This document shows, in pieces, positions 27,088 to 36,435 of a stretch of 64,000 nucleotides of DNA (position 1 is the first letter of the stretch; each line of letters opens with the position of its first letter). Below the pieces are notes generated by a model that saw only the letters and a program-made list of their open reading frames with translations, was not told the DNA's origin and made no database searches. This DNA is from Bacillota bacterium. Its GTDB lineage: Bacteria; Planctomycetota; UBA8108; UBA1146. The position numbers and the translations under genes are program-made. The stretch lies in assembly GCA_003973385.1 (NCBI GenBank), contig QNYK01000107.1:22309-86308 (forward strand), given 5' to 3'.

Positions 27088-27957
27088 GTGACGGCACAGA
27101 TCATCGACGGCAAGGCACGCGCAAAGCAAATTCGAAAGGACCTCAAGGGGCGAGTCAGTGCCTTCGAGGAGCGCGCCGGGAGACCTCCGGGACTCGGTGT
27201 CATTCTGGTCGGGAATGATCCTGCCAGCGCGGTATATGTCCGCAACAAGGAGAGGGCCTGCGAGAAGACGGGGATCCGTTCCTTTCATCACCAGTTGCCC
27301 GAAGATGTGACTCAGCAGCACCTCGAGGAACTCATCGATCAACTCAATCAAGATCCAGAGGTTCACGGAATCCTCCTCCAGTTGCCCTTGCCGGGGCACC
27401 TGGACGCGCAACCTCTGATGTTACGAATCTCCCCTTCCAAGGACGCCGATGGCTTTCACCCTGTCAATGTCGGCCAGTTGGCTGTCGGGAAGCCGGTGTT
27501 CGTTCCCTGCACTCCGCTCGGTTGTATCGACCTGCTTCGCTCTGCAGGTGTCCCTCTTCAAGGCGCAAATGCCGTGGTGGTGGGGAGATCCAACATCGTC
27601 GGCAAGCCGGTGGCGCAATTGTTGCTTGCAGAGGGTGCTACGGTGACGATCTGCCACTCCAAGACCCAGGATCTCGCGGGCCATGTCGGCCGCGCGGACG
27701 TGGTCATTGCTGCCGTCGGAAGACCAGAGATGATCCGTGGAGATTGGATCAAACCGGGCGCTGCAGTGATTGATGTCGGGATCAACAGGCTCGATGATGG
27801 ATCGATCGTCGGTGATGTGGAATTCGCGGCCGCCAGTGAGAGAGCCGGCTACATCACGCCGGTGCCCGGAGGCGTCGGACCGATGACGGTGGCGAAGTTG
27901 CTTGAGAACACGCTCGAGGGAGCGCTCAGGATAGAGCAGTACAAGTTGCAGGACTGA
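27088..27957 (+). CDS. folD: Methylenetetrahydrofolate dehydrogenase/cyclohydrolase
   Basis: Bifunctional enzyme interconverting 5,10-methylene-, methenyl- and 10-formyl-tetrahydrofolate. 289 residues with GVILVGNDPASAVYVRNKER, which includes the YVxxK active-site motif, HGILLQLPLPGH, PSKDADGFHPVNVG, the nucleotide-binding GRSNIVGKPVAQLLL, and PGGVGPMTVAKLLENT. GTG 27088 follows GGGAGG. It sits five bases before mutL. Confidence 0.95.
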   Translation: MTAQIIDGKARAKQIRKDLKGRVSAFEERAGRPPGLGVILVGNDPASAVYVRNKERACEKTGIRSFHHQLPEDVTQQHLEELIDQLNQDPEVHGILLQLPLPGHLDAQPLMLRISPSKDADGFHPVNVGQLAVGKPVFVPCTPLGCIDLLRSAGVPLQGANAVVVGRSNIVGKPVAQLLLAEGATVTICHSKTQDLAGHVGRADVVIAAVGRPEMIRGDWIKPGAAVIDVGINRLDDGSIVGDVEFAAASERAGYITPVPGGVGPMTVAKLLENTLEGALRIEQYKLQD

Positions 27958-27961
27958 CGGG

Positions 27962-29722
27962 ATGGGAATGCCGCAGCCAGCCAATCAGATCATCAAGTTG
28001 CCAGCGCTGCTGGTTGACCAGATCGCTGCAGGGGAGGTCATCGAAAGACCTTCTTCCGTGGTGAAGGAACTGCTCGAAAACTCTCTCGACGCAGGATCAT
28101 CTCGGATCGATGTCGACCTCGAGGATGGCGGCAAGCGCCTGATCCAGGTCACAGATGACGGCCAGGGGATCGAGCCCGAGCAGTTGCCGATGGCGCTAGA
28201 AAGCCATGCCACCTCGAAGTTGAAAGATGCGTCGGATCTTCACAGGATCCTCACGCTTGGATTCCGGGGAGAAGCGCTGGCGAGCATCGCTGCGGTGTCG
28301 ACGGTCGAACTGTCCTCTCGAACTGCTGGCGATGATGTGGCTCACAGGATTCGCGCCAGTGAGGGATCGATGGAGCCACTCTCACCGATGGCGATGAGGC
28401 CAGGTACAAGGGTGTCGGTGAAGGATCTGTTCTCCGCAGTTCCAGCTCGGCGACGCTTCCTCAAGGCCAGTTCTGCTGAGGTGGCTCGCTGCTCTGCGTC
28501 TCTCAAGGGAGCAGCATTGGCCCATCCGACGGTCGGATTCTCCCTCACCCATGATGGCAGAACCGTGCTCAGATTCCCTGCCGATCAATCACTGCACGAG
28601 CGCATTGCAGAGGTGCTCGGGTCCGAAGTCTCTGCCCGGATGATCGAGGTACACAGCGATGAGGGGGTGACAGGCTGGATCGCCCGGCCAGATCTCCAGC
28701 GCCGAAACTCCGATGGGATCTGGACATTTCTCAACGGTCGGCCAATCCGTGACAGGGTGATGCAGCACGCAGTTCGCGAGGGATTCAGAGGTTTCCAGAT
28801 CCCTGGTCAGTACCCGATGGCAGTGATCGGGATCGATGTCGATCCAGATCTCGTCGATGTAAATGTCCATCCATCGAAATTGGAAGTGCGCTTCCGGGAT
28901 CGAGAGGACGTGCACCGACGGATTCGTCGGGCGATCAGGAAGACCCTCGAGGCTGCAGGTTCGGTTCCGGAACTGGTTCTGGAAGATGTGATCCCGTCTG
29001 ATCTGGTCACCGACGAAACGCCCGTGGTCGCGTCGCTTCCGCGTGACGCTTCAGAGGAGGAACGCGCCGTCGAGTTCGACAGGGTGATCGAACGAGGATC
29101 GCCCTATGGCAGCCAGGAACCTCTGACGGGAGATCCAACCCTCGTCTCCGGGTCGATTCGGGTATTTCAGGTCCGCAATTCATTTCTGATTCTCGAGCAA
29201 GAAGATGGACTCTGCGTCATCGATCAACACGCGCTTCACGAGAAAATCCTCTACGAGAAGATCCTCGCAGCCAGGGAGAAGGGGACACTGTGCCAGGGAT
29301 TGCTGGTCCCGGAGCCGGTGCCACTCGACCCTCAGCAGTGGTCGTTATTCGTCGAATACAGGTCCGCGCTCGCCGAACTGGGGCTTGAGGCGGAGGAGTT
29401 CGGTGACGGCGTGGCACTGGTCAGAGCCGTACCCCAGGGCTTCGAATCTCGCAATCCTCCGGAGCTCTTGCGGGAGGTGTTGGTTCGCTTCGAGCCGGTC
29501 GCCAGTGGTGGTGCCTCTGCTCCCGATCTTCGCGAGCGGTTGCTCCAGACGATGGCGTGCAAGGCAGCGGTGAAGGCGGGGGATCCACTCTCACCGGAGG
29601 CGCAGGAGGACCTCATCCGGGGACGTGACCTGGCTTTTCAGCCCTGGAACTGTCCTCACGGAAGGCCCTCGGAACTGTTCATCTCCTGGCAAGAACTGGG
29701 TCGTCGTTTTGACCGCAAATGA
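27962..29722 (+). CDS. mutL: DNA mismatch repair protein MutL (predicted endonuclease type)
   Basis: Couples mismatch recognition to strand removal. The GHKL ATPase domain (about 1-330) shows IAAGEVIERPSSVVKELLEN, VTDDGQGI and GFRGEALASI. The C-terminal dimerisation domain has the metal-binding endonuclease motif DQHALHEKILYE (about 421-432), plus ACKAAVKAG and CPHGRP. This is the set found in MutL proteins that nick DNA themselves in bacteria lacking MutH and Dam. No mutS is seen in the window. ATG 27962 or ATG 27968 could start it. Confidence 0.95.
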   Translation: MGMPQPANQIIKLPALLVDQIAAGEVIERPSSVVKELLENSLDAGSSRIDVDLEDGGKRLIQVTDDGQGIEPEQLPMALESHATSKLKDASDLHRILTLGFRGEALASIAAVSTVELSSRTAGDDVAHRIRASEGSMEPLSPMAMRPGTRVSVKDLFSAVPARRRFLKASSAEVARCSASLKGAALAHPTVGFSLTHDGRTVLRFPADQSLHERIAEVLGSEVSARMIEVHSDEGVTGWIARPDLQRRNSDGIWTFLNGRPIRDRVMQHAVREGFRGFQIPGQYPMAVIGIDVDPDLVDVNVHPSKLEVRFRDREDVHRRIRRAIRKTLEAAGSVPELVLEDVIPSDLVTDETPVVASLPRDASEEERAVEFDRVIERGSPYGSQEPLTGDPTLVSGSIRVFQVRNSFLILEQEDGLCVIDQHALHEKILYEKILAAREKGTLCQGLLVPEPVPLDPQQWSLFVEYRSALAELGLEAEEFGDGVALVRAVPQGFESRNPPELLREVLVRFEPVASGGASAPDLRERLLQTMACKAAVKAGDPLSPEAQEDLIRGRDLAFQPWNCPHGRPSELFISWQELGRRFDRK

Positions 29723-29826
29723 CTCCGGTTGGCTTCCGGGCCGGGGTCCTTCATGGTACTTCTATACCTTGGCGTTGTTTCGACCGCTTCTATCGCTTGT
29801 TGCCCGCTGACCCTTGTGAGGAGCCG

Positions 29827-30915
29827 ATGGAATCCACTGATTCTGATCCAGAAATGGTCGTGGTGCTCTGTTCCGGGCTCGAGGCTCCATCGAGACGCAA
29901 GATCAGGGAACGGCTTGAATCTCACGGCGCCATCATTTCTCAGATCCAGGCGAACAGCCGCTATTACTTTGTACTCCGTGGAGAGATTGCTGCCATCGAG
30001 ACGCTGGCAGTCGATAGCTGGCCAGGAGTCGAAAAGGTCGTGGTGGTCGGCGGCCAGTCCGCTCACTGGGCCATCGATCGATCGAGGCCTGTTCAGCCAA
30101 TTCAGGTCGGTTCTACCCTGATCGGGCCTGGATCATTCTGCATCATCGCTGGCCCCTGCGCGGTCGAAGATGAGCAGAGAACCTTGCGGATCGCAGCAAG
30201 TGTCGCAGCCGCCGGTGCAGACCTGTTCAGAGGCGGCGCCTACAAACCCCGCACCTCTCCCTATGCATTTCAGGGACTGGGGGAACTGGCATTGCCGATT
30301 CTCGAAAGTGCTCGGGAAGAGACGGGACTCGGTATTGTCACGGAGGTTCTCGATCCTCGAGAAGTCGAATCGATCAGCGGCATCGCCGATATGCTCCAGG
30401 TGGGAAGCCGTAACATGCACAACTACTCATTGCTCAAGGAGCTGGGTCAGACGAGTGTGCCCGTGCTGCTGAAGCGAGGTTTTGCCTCGACCACCGATGA
30501 ACTTCTTCTGGCAGCGGAGTACATCCTCAGCGCCGGGAATCCCAATGTGATCCTGTGTGAGCGCGGTATCCGTTGCGGTGCTGCGAGTCGTAAGATCGTG
30601 CTCGACCTGGGCGCGGTTCCAGAACTGCATCAACGGACGCACCTTCCAGTTCTCGTCGATCCATCACATGGCAGTGGAGAGGCGTATCGGGTCGGTGCTC
30701 TGGCAAGAGCGGCGGTCGCAGCTGGCGCCGATGGGGTGCTGATCGAGGTACACGACCAGCCTGAGGCAGCCCTTTCCGACGGTCGTCAGGCGCTGACGCC
30801 TGAGCAGTTTGCCGAACTGGTTCCAGTACTGCGTCAGATCCGAGCGCTGACGCAACCAGATGGCGAATTGATTTCCGAGGAAATTGTCAGTGTTTCAGGT
30901 GGGGAGGATCGTTGA
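29827..30915 (+). CDS. aroF: 3-deoxy-7-phosphoheptulonate synthase (DAHP synthase, type I beta with N-terminal regulatory domain)
   Basis: First step of the shikimate pathway, joining phosphoenolpyruvate and erythrose 4-phosphate. About 362 residues: an N-terminal ferredoxin-like regulatory domain (about 10-80), then the TIM barrel with IAGPCAVED, FRGGAYKPRTSPYAFQG, DMLQVGSRNMHN, LKRGFAST, CERGIR and VDPSHGSG. ATG 29827 follows GAGGAG; the open frame reaches back to the mutL stop. Chorismate synthase (aroC) is 10 kb away. Confidence 0.92.
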   Translation: MESTDSDPEMVVVLCSGLEAPSRRKIRERLESHGAIISQIQANSRYYFVLRGEIAAIETLAVDSWPGVEKVVVVGGQSAHWAIDRSRPVQPIQVGSTLIGPGSFCIIAGPCAVEDEQRTLRIAASVAAAGADLFRGGAYKPRTSPYAFQGLGELALPILESAREETGLGIVTEVLDPREVESISGIADMLQVGSRNMHNYSLLKELGQTSVPVLLKRGFASTTDELLLAAEYILSAGNPNVILCERGIRCGAASRKIVLDLGAVPELHQRTHLPVLVDPSHGSGEAYRVGALARAAVAAGADGVLIEVHDQPEAALSDGRQALTPEQFAELVPVLRQIRALTQPDGELISEEIVSVSGGEDR

Positions 30916-32231
30916 CCCGATCGTTCTCCTCAGAGGTGGGTGGATTCGATACGAGGGAGTCTGCTCCCGGCGCCACGCTGCACATTCGCCGCGAGCCGAG
31001 AAGGAAGACCAGTTCCCTGCGCGTCTCCTGGATCAGCGATCTCGGGGACGGTGCTGCGCTCCGCTGCCTGGCCCCTGCCTGCCTGTTGCGAGGGTCAGCG
31101 TCTCACCCTTCGCTCAGGGAGATCAGTCGAAGAAGTGAGGAACTCTGGGGTCTGGTCCTCAGCGCTTCGGTCGATCGAGCAGGTCAGCGCCACATCATAT
31201 CGCTCAGGGCGGAGTTCCCAGAGGATTCGCGACTTCCGGGAGATGCCAAGGTTCTCGACGATGCGGTCGATTTCATCCGGGAAGTGATTCACCAGCCGTT
31301 GCTTTCCGATGGGCTATTCTGCAGCCAGACGGTCAGTACCGAGGTGGCCCAGCATCGCAGGACCATCGAAGGGCGCTTCGATGATAAGCGTTCCTGGGCG
31401 ATGCAACGCTGCGTGGAGGAAACCTGTTCAGACGAGCCGTGGCGCTTCCACGAATACGGCACCATCGATGAACTGGAACTGGCCACTCCTCAGTCGGTCA
31501 CCACCGCCTGGAGACAGTCGATCGAGAACAACCCGATGTACATCCACTTCAGCGGTGAAGTGGATCCAGATGAGGTGGCCGCGGTGCTTCTTCCGTTGAC
31601 CACCGGGCGCGATCGAGATGTCACTGCTCTTGCTCCGAGACATCCGAGGAGGGGTGCAGGACAACTGAGAGAGGTGGAGGAGCAGTTCGAGGGGAATCAG
31701 GCCAATCTTGTCATCTCGTTGAGGACCAACACGGGCCATGGTGACCCCCTTCATGAGGCGATGATGATCGCCAATGGCGTCCTCGGTGGCTTCTCGCACT
31801 CCCGACTCTTCACACAGGTGAGGGAGAAGCAGAGCCTCTGCTACTCGATCAATTCCCACATCGACGGCAGCGCCGGGCTGATGCTGGTGAGTGCTGGAAT
31901 CGATGGAGATACCGCCTCGAGAACCAGAGAGAGCATCTTCGAGCAGATCGATGTCGTGAAGAAGGGCGGGTTCACTGACGAGGAGTTCCAGATGACCATC
32001 GATTCGTGGGACTCTCGTCTGAGAATGGCGACCGACTCTCCGGCAGCGATGGCGGAGTTCGACCTGGTCTCCCGTCTGGTCGGGCGTGATCCAGACATCG
32101 ACCAGCTGCGCCAACGAGTCGCTCAGGTGACCCGGGAGGCGGTCGTCGAGGCTGCCGGATTGTTGCAGCCTGATCTGGTCTACCTGCTGTCACCCCGGCA
32201 AGGCGAAGACCCTGACGAGGAGGCCTCGTGA
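30912..32231 (+). CDS. M16-family peptidase homologue without zinc motif (YmfF-like)
   Basis: A 439-residue member of the pitrilysin clan lacking the HxxEH zinc ligands, like the non-catalytic partner in two-chain M16 peptidases. The C-terminal half keeps the substrate-pocket signature FTQVREKQSLCYSI and a SAGID strand. TTG 30912 overlaps the aroF stop and has GGGGAGG five bases upstream. It overlaps the catalytic partner at 32228. In Bacillus, the paired YmfF/YmfH peptidases were linked to modification of EF-P; efp is the second gene after this pair. The functional link here is inference. Confidence 0.82.
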   Translation: MTRSFSSEVGGFDTRESAPGATLHIRREPRRKTSSLRVSWISDLGDGAALRCLAPACLLRGSASHPSLREISRRSEELWGLVLSASVDRAGQRHIISLRAEFPEDSRLPGDAKVLDDAVDFIREVIHQPLLSDGLFCSQTVSTEVAQHRRTIEGRFDDKRSWAMQRCVEETCSDEPWRFHEYGTIDELELATPQSVTTAWRQSIENNPMYIHFSGEVDPDEVAAVLLPLTTGRDRDVTALAPRHPRRGAGQLREVEEQFEGNQANLVISLRTNTGHGDPLHEAMMIANGVLGGFSHSRLFTQVREKQSLCYSINSHIDGSAGLMLVSAGIDGDTASRTRESIFEQIDVVKKGGFTDEEFQMTIDSWDSRLRMATDSPAAMAEFDLVSRLVGRDPDIDQLRQRVAQVTREAVVEAAGLLQPDLVYLLSPRQGEDPDEEAS

Positions 32232-33529
32232 CCTGGATTGGGCAGGAAAAGATCCTCGAGAATCAGACACTCGGGGAGCGAGTCGTGGAGCGAACTCATG
32301 CCAGCGGTGCGACCGTTGCGTTCTGTCGAAAACCGGGCTACCTGCGTCGCTACGCCTGTTTCGCCACGCATTTCGGATCTGTTGACAACCGCTATCGCAT
32401 CGGTGGTGGACCCGAGCAGGAACTTCCCGATGGCATCGCGCACTTCCTGGAGCACAAGATGTTCGAGGGGCCAGAAGAAGACGCTTTCATGCAGTTCAGC
32501 AGGCTCGGTGCCAGCGCAAATGCATTCACGAGCTTCGTTGGAACAACATACCTCTTCTCATGTGTGGATCAATTCTTCCCGTGCCTTGAGCATCTGGTGC
32601 GATTCGTTCAGCAGCCACACTTCACGGATGAAAATGTTGAGAAGGAGAAGGGGATCATCGGCCAGGAGATTCGCATGTACGCCGACAACCCGGGCTGGAG
32701 GGTGTACTTCAACCTGCTGGGGGGCTTGTATCGAGATCACCCTGTTGCAAAGGACATCGCAGGAACCGAGCAGACCATCGCTGGGATCTCACCGGAGATT
32801 CTCGATCGGTGCTGGTCTGCGTTTTATCACCCATCGAACATGATCCTGCTGGCGGTTGCCGACGAGGATGAGGATTCCTACTTCGAACATGCTGGGCGAC
32901 TACTCGCCGAGACCGACCTCGGACCCGCCCCCGAGATCGAGAAGATCCTCACCCCGGAGTCGACCGGACCTGCCCAGGCCGAAGTTCGTCAGCAGATGCA
33001 GGTGGGTCGCTCGAAGGTGTTGTTTGGCTGGAAGGACATCCACTCCGGTCTATTTGGTCGCGAATTGATGCGTAAGGAACTGGTCACGGAGTTGATGCTC
33101 GAGTGTGTCTTCGGACAGAGTGGTCCGCTGTTCGAACAGTTGTATGTCAGGGAGCTGATCGATGATTCTTTCGGCACTTCTTACCAGATTCATTCCGATG
33201 TGGGCCACTCCGTCAGCGGAGGCGATTCTGCCGATCCCGATCAACTGATCTCCACGATTCGCGACCAGGTCGGACAAATTCGCAGTTGCGGCATCGATCC
33301 TGCTGATATCGAACGTCAGCGACGTTCTGCAATCGGATACCTGCTGCGAGCCTTCAATTCCCTGGAGCACATAGCCAGCAGTTACTGTGGTACTCGATTT
33401 CTGGGAGCGGATCCCTTCGAGGTGGTTGACCTGCTATCCGAGATCAGTCATGAGGAAGTCGAGACGCGATTGCAGGAGCACCTGATTCCGGAACAGATGT
33501 CCTGTTCCATCATCACTTCACGATCCTGA
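32228..33529 (+). CDS. Zinc-dependent M16 peptidase (YmfH-like)
   Basis: The catalytic partner of the preceding protein. 433 residues with the inverted zinc motif HFLEH (residues 72-76) and a downstream Glu in KEKGIIGQEIRMY, as expected for M16 metallopeptidases. The GTSYQIHSD segment provides the C-terminal pocket. GTG 32228 overlaps the previous stop (GTGA) with GAGGAGG upstream, so the two chains should be made in equal amounts. No signal peptide, so cytoplasmic. Confidence 0.88.
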   Translation: MTWIGQEKILENQTLGERVVERTHASGATVAFCRKPGYLRRYACFATHFGSVDNRYRIGGGPEQELPDGIAHFLEHKMFEGPEEDAFMQFSRLGASANAFTSFVGTTYLFSCVDQFFPCLEHLVRFVQQPHFTDENVEKEKGIIGQEIRMYADNPGWRVYFNLLGGLYRDHPVAKDIAGTEQTIAGISPEILDRCWSAFYHPSNMILLAVADEDEDSYFEHAGRLLAETDLGPAPEIEKILTPESTGPAQAEVRQQMQVGRSKVLFGWKDIHSGLFGRELMRKELVTELMLECVFGQSGPLFEQLYVRELIDDSFGTSYQIHSDVGHSVSGGDSADPDQLISTIRDQVGQIRSCGIDPADIERQRRSAIGYLLRAFNSLEHIASSYCGTRFLGADPFEVVDLLSEISHEEVETRLQEHLIPEQMSCSIITSRS

Positions 33530-33543
33530 GCAAGAGGAGCGAG

Positions 33544-35109
33544 ATGAAACAGCACTGGAAGATCATGGTCTGGCTCGTCGCTGGAGTGCTGGTTGGTTTT
33601 GGGCTTCAGCAGTTCACCGAGGCCCCCGGAACCATCGGCGTGAACTTTGCCCAGCAAGTGGTAGAAGTGGATGGGCAGGTCGTCGGCATCCGGGTTGATA
33701 GTATTTCCCAGCAGTTACTCCCCAAGGGAAGAAGCACGACCGAGAGCATCCAGATCGGTGATGTTGTGAGTCGGGTCTCGATCAACGCAGGCATGGCGGA
33801 TGAAGCGATGGTCGTGACCACATCGCCACAGGTGTTGGCGGAGTTTCTGGCTCTGAAAGGCTCGGGGGGTGTGGCGACCATCGATCTGGTCTCCGGCGAA
33901 AAGCGAAGTTCGCTGGTCGCTCTCGATCCAGAATCAGCACGTGCCAGGTGGTTGGCTCCCTTCATATTCGTCGCAGACATCTTCATGCGATTGCTGAAGA
34001 TGCTGATCATGCCTCTGGTCGTGACTTCCATCGTCACCGGCGTGGCTGGAATCGGTGGAGGCAGCGATTTCGGCCGCATGGGTGGAAGAACCTTCGGTTA
34101 TTACGCCACCACATCGTTCCTGGCGGTGGGCCTGGGAATGCTGCTGGTCAATATTATTCAACCTGGAGTCGGGGCTCGCCTGGGGATCTCACCGGAGGCG
34201 GACTTTGGTCAAAGGAGTGAGAACTGGCTCGATATCCTGCGCAGGATGGTGCCAGAAAATGCATTCAATGCATTCACAGGCAACGGCAACATGCTGCAGG
34301 TGATCTTCTTCTCGTTGCTGTTCGGGTTCTTCATCACGAAGGCCTCCGACAAGCCGAGACGCTTCATGCTGGACCTCTTCGAATCCGCTTTCGATGTGGT
34401 GATGCGGATGGCGTCCTGGGTGATGCGTCTGGTTCCCTACGGTGTCTTCTGTCTTCTGGTCAAGGTGGTGGGGGAAACCGGATTCGACATTTTCCGCCCT
34501 CTGGGTGCCTACATGCTGACCGTGATGCTGGCACTGATCATCCACAGTTGCGTGGTCCTGCCACTGCTCCTCAAGGTGGTGGGAGGGGTGTCGCCTCTGA
34601 AGTGGGTCCGGGCGATGAGTCCGGCCCTGATGACCGCATTTTCTACCTCGTCCTCAGCGATGACCCTTCCAACGACCCTCAATACACTCGAGACGCGTGG
34701 CCGGGTGTCCAACCGCACCTCATCCTTCGTGGCTCCACTCGGAGCGACGGTGAACATGGATGGAACGGCGCTGTACGAGTGCATCGGTGTGATTTTTCTG
34801 GCCCAGTACTACGCCACTGCAGGAGACTTCGAACTGACTTTCAGCGCCCAGGTCACGGTCGTCATGGCTGCATTTCTCGCTTCCATCGGGGCGGCAGGAA
34901 TCCCGTCTGCTGGACTGGTGATGATGCTGACGATCCTCAGTGCCTTGAAATTGCCCCTCGAGGGGGCTGCCTTGCTGCTGGCGGTCGATCGGCCGCTGGA
35001 TATGTGTCGTACCGTGGTCAATGTCTGGAGCGATACCGTCGGCAGCGCCATCATCGCTGCGAAAGAAGGCGAGACGGGACTGGGTGATCCAGAAATTGTG
35101 GAGCCATAG
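33544..35109 (+). CDS. Dicarboxylate/amino acid:cation symporter with PDZ-like insertion
   Basis: A 521-residue inner-membrane transporter of the GltP/DctA (DAACS) family. Diagnostic motifs are the serine-rich re-entrant loop FSTSSSAMTLPTTL and the substrate/sodium site GATVNMDGTALYE. Helix 1 spans about residues 7-24. Instead of the usual short loop, about 100 residues follow before helix 2, with a PDZ-like pattern (VVGIRVDSIS..., IQIGDVVSRVS, GGVATIDLVSGEKRSSLVA). The insert would face the periplasm. The gene lies between the M16 peptidase pair and efp. The substrate is probably an acidic amino acid or dicarboxylate. Confidence 0.88.
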   Translation: MKQHWKIMVWLVAGVLVGFGLQQFTEAPGTIGVNFAQQVVEVDGQVVGIRVDSISQQLLPKGRSTTESIQIGDVVSRVSINAGMADEAMVVTTSPQVLAEFLALKGSGGVATIDLVSGEKRSSLVALDPESARARWLAPFIFVADIFMRLLKMLIMPLVVTSIVTGVAGIGGGSDFGRMGGRTFGYYATTSFLAVGLGMLLVNIIQPGVGARLGISPEADFGQRSENWLDILRRMVPENAFNAFTGNGNMLQVIFFSLLFGFFITKASDKPRRFMLDLFESAFDVVMRMASWVMRLVPYGVFCLLVKVVGETGFDIFRPLGAYMLTVMLALIIHSCVVLPLLLKVVGGVSPLKWVRAMSPALMTAFSTSSSAMTLPTTLNTLETRGRVSNRTSSFVAPLGATVNMDGTALYECIGVIFLAQYYATAGDFELTFSAQVTVVMAAFLASIGAAGIPSAGLVMMLTILSALKLPLEGAALLLAVDRPLDMCRTVVNVWSDTVGSAIIAAKEGETGLGDPEIVEP

Positions 35110-35216
35110 CTCTCTGGTTGCTACGGATACGAATTCGACGCCACCCGTGGTATGCTTCCATGCAGAATCGGCAACTTGAAGTCCGTGCTTGATGCACCAT
35201 GAGAGGAGAGGGATCG

Positions 35217-35786
35217 ATGGGGGTTCCAGCGACCCAGTTGAGGGTAGGGCAGGTGATCAACTACGAGGATGACCTGTGGGTCTGTGTGAAGCTGGAGCAG
35301 AAGAAACTCTCCAAGGGCGGCGGCGCAGTACAGGCAAAATTGAAGAACCTTCGGCGAGGTGATCACATCACTCATCGCTTCCGTTCAGCAGACAAGGTAG
35401 AAACCGCATACCTGGACAAGAAGAATTGCGAGTACCTGTACCCCGATGGTGAGTTCTTCGTGTTCATGGATACGGAAGATTTCGAGCAGTATCAGCTGCA
35501 CGCTGATTTCGTTGGCGACCTGATGCCCTATGTGAAGCATAACGAGAAGGTGGTCGTCACCTTTTACGAGGGGAAATCGGTGTCGGTGGATCTTCCGTCC
35601 GCAGTGGTGCTCCTGATCACCGAGACGGAGCCAGGATTCAAGGGCGACTCGGTCAACAATGTCTTCAAGCCCGCGACACTCGAAACCGGTCTGCAGGTGA
35701 AGATTCCCAACCATGTCGCCGAGGGGGATCTGGTCAAGATATCAACCGAGACCGGCGATTTCATCGAGCGGGTGAAGCAGACTTGA
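35217..35786 (+). CDS. efp: Translation elongation factor P
   Basis: Rescues ribosomes stalled at polyproline. 189 residues in three beta-barrel domains. The modification loop reads KKLSKGGGAVQAKLKNLRRG. The Lys at 33 is in the position modified in other bacteria, although the usual PGKG is SKGG here. The C-terminal domain has KSVSVDLPSAVVLLITETEPG and a VKIPNHVAEGDLVKI ending. ATG 35217 is preferred because AGGAGAGGG lies just upstream. No epmA, epmB or earP is seen. The stop overlaps the convergent uracil-DNA glycosylase gene by 26 bases. Confidence 0.95.
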   Translation: MGVPATQLRVGQVINYEDDLWVCVKLEQKKLSKGGGAVQAKLKNLRRGDHITHRFRSADKVETAYLDKKNCEYLYPDGEFFVFMDTEDFEQYQLHADFVGDLMPYVKHNEKVVVTFYEGKSVSVDLPSAVVLLITETEPGFKGDSVNNVFKPATLETGLQVKIPNHVAEGDLVKISTETGDFIERVKQT

Positions 35787-36435
35787 GTCTTCTCCGCAGC
35801 TGACGGACACCCTCGCGAAATTTGTTGTGCCCCCCCATCGAAGGGTGGCGGATATATCCCGCCTCGATTCCGATCCTGGCGAGCACCTCCTGTGACACCC
35901 TTCCGATGGCGATCGGCTCGGCCCGATCGAACAGTTGCAAGTATTGCATCAGGACAGCCTTGCCAGCTTCCTGCTCGGTTCGAGTTGGCTTGCGATTGGT
36001 CAGTGGTTCAGCGGGTCGATGCGGATGCCAGGGAACGGCGTTCCACAGCACTATATTTCGATCGCCTGCGATCTCTCCCCAGACGACGGTCGCCGAACGC
36101 TCCTTGTAAGGGGTCTCTTTACTCGAGGATCGCTTCAGCGCCAGTCCGTTGGTCCACTCCAGCTGATCGGAACCCTCGAACAGGTTCTCACCGGTGAAGG
36201 GAATCCCCGTGAAACGGCATCCAGCCCACCCCGCCGCTTCACCGACCAGGATGGCCCGGGCGTTTTCATGTGCACGCAGGTAGAGGGCCAGATTGTCGGA
36301 CCGGATCCTGGCTGCGCGAGGCTGATCGAGTTCCTCATCGACATCTCGCCACGGATGGAAGACACCATCGGGGGCGGGCTTTCGCAGCAGTCGGATGAAC
36401 ATATCGACCCGGTGATCAAAATCAGACCGATTCAC
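35761..36435 (-). CDS. Uracil-DNA glycosylase superfamily protein
   Basis: A 224-residue protein with the uracil-DNA glycosylase fold signature: ILVGEAAGWAGCRFTGIPFT as motif A, NAVPWHP in the core and IRHPSMGGHNKF as the motif that inserts into DNA. No four-Cys iron-sulfur set is visible, so it is not a clear family 4 enzyme. It probably removes damaged pyrimidines. It overlaps the upstream amidinotransferase-fold gene by 14 bases and sits in an operon begun by mutY. Confidence 0.75.
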   Translation of the reverse strand: MNRSDFDHRVDMFIRLLRKPAPDGVFHPWRDVDEELDQPRAARIRSDNLALYLRAHENARAILVGEAAGWAGCRFTGIPFTGENLFEGSDQLEWTNGLALKRSSSKETPYKERSATVVWGEIAGDRNIVLWNAVPWHPHRPAEPLTNRKPTRTEQEAGKAVLMQYLQLFDRAEPIAIGRVSQEVLARIGIEAGYIRHPSMGGHNKFREGVRQLRRRLKSASPAR

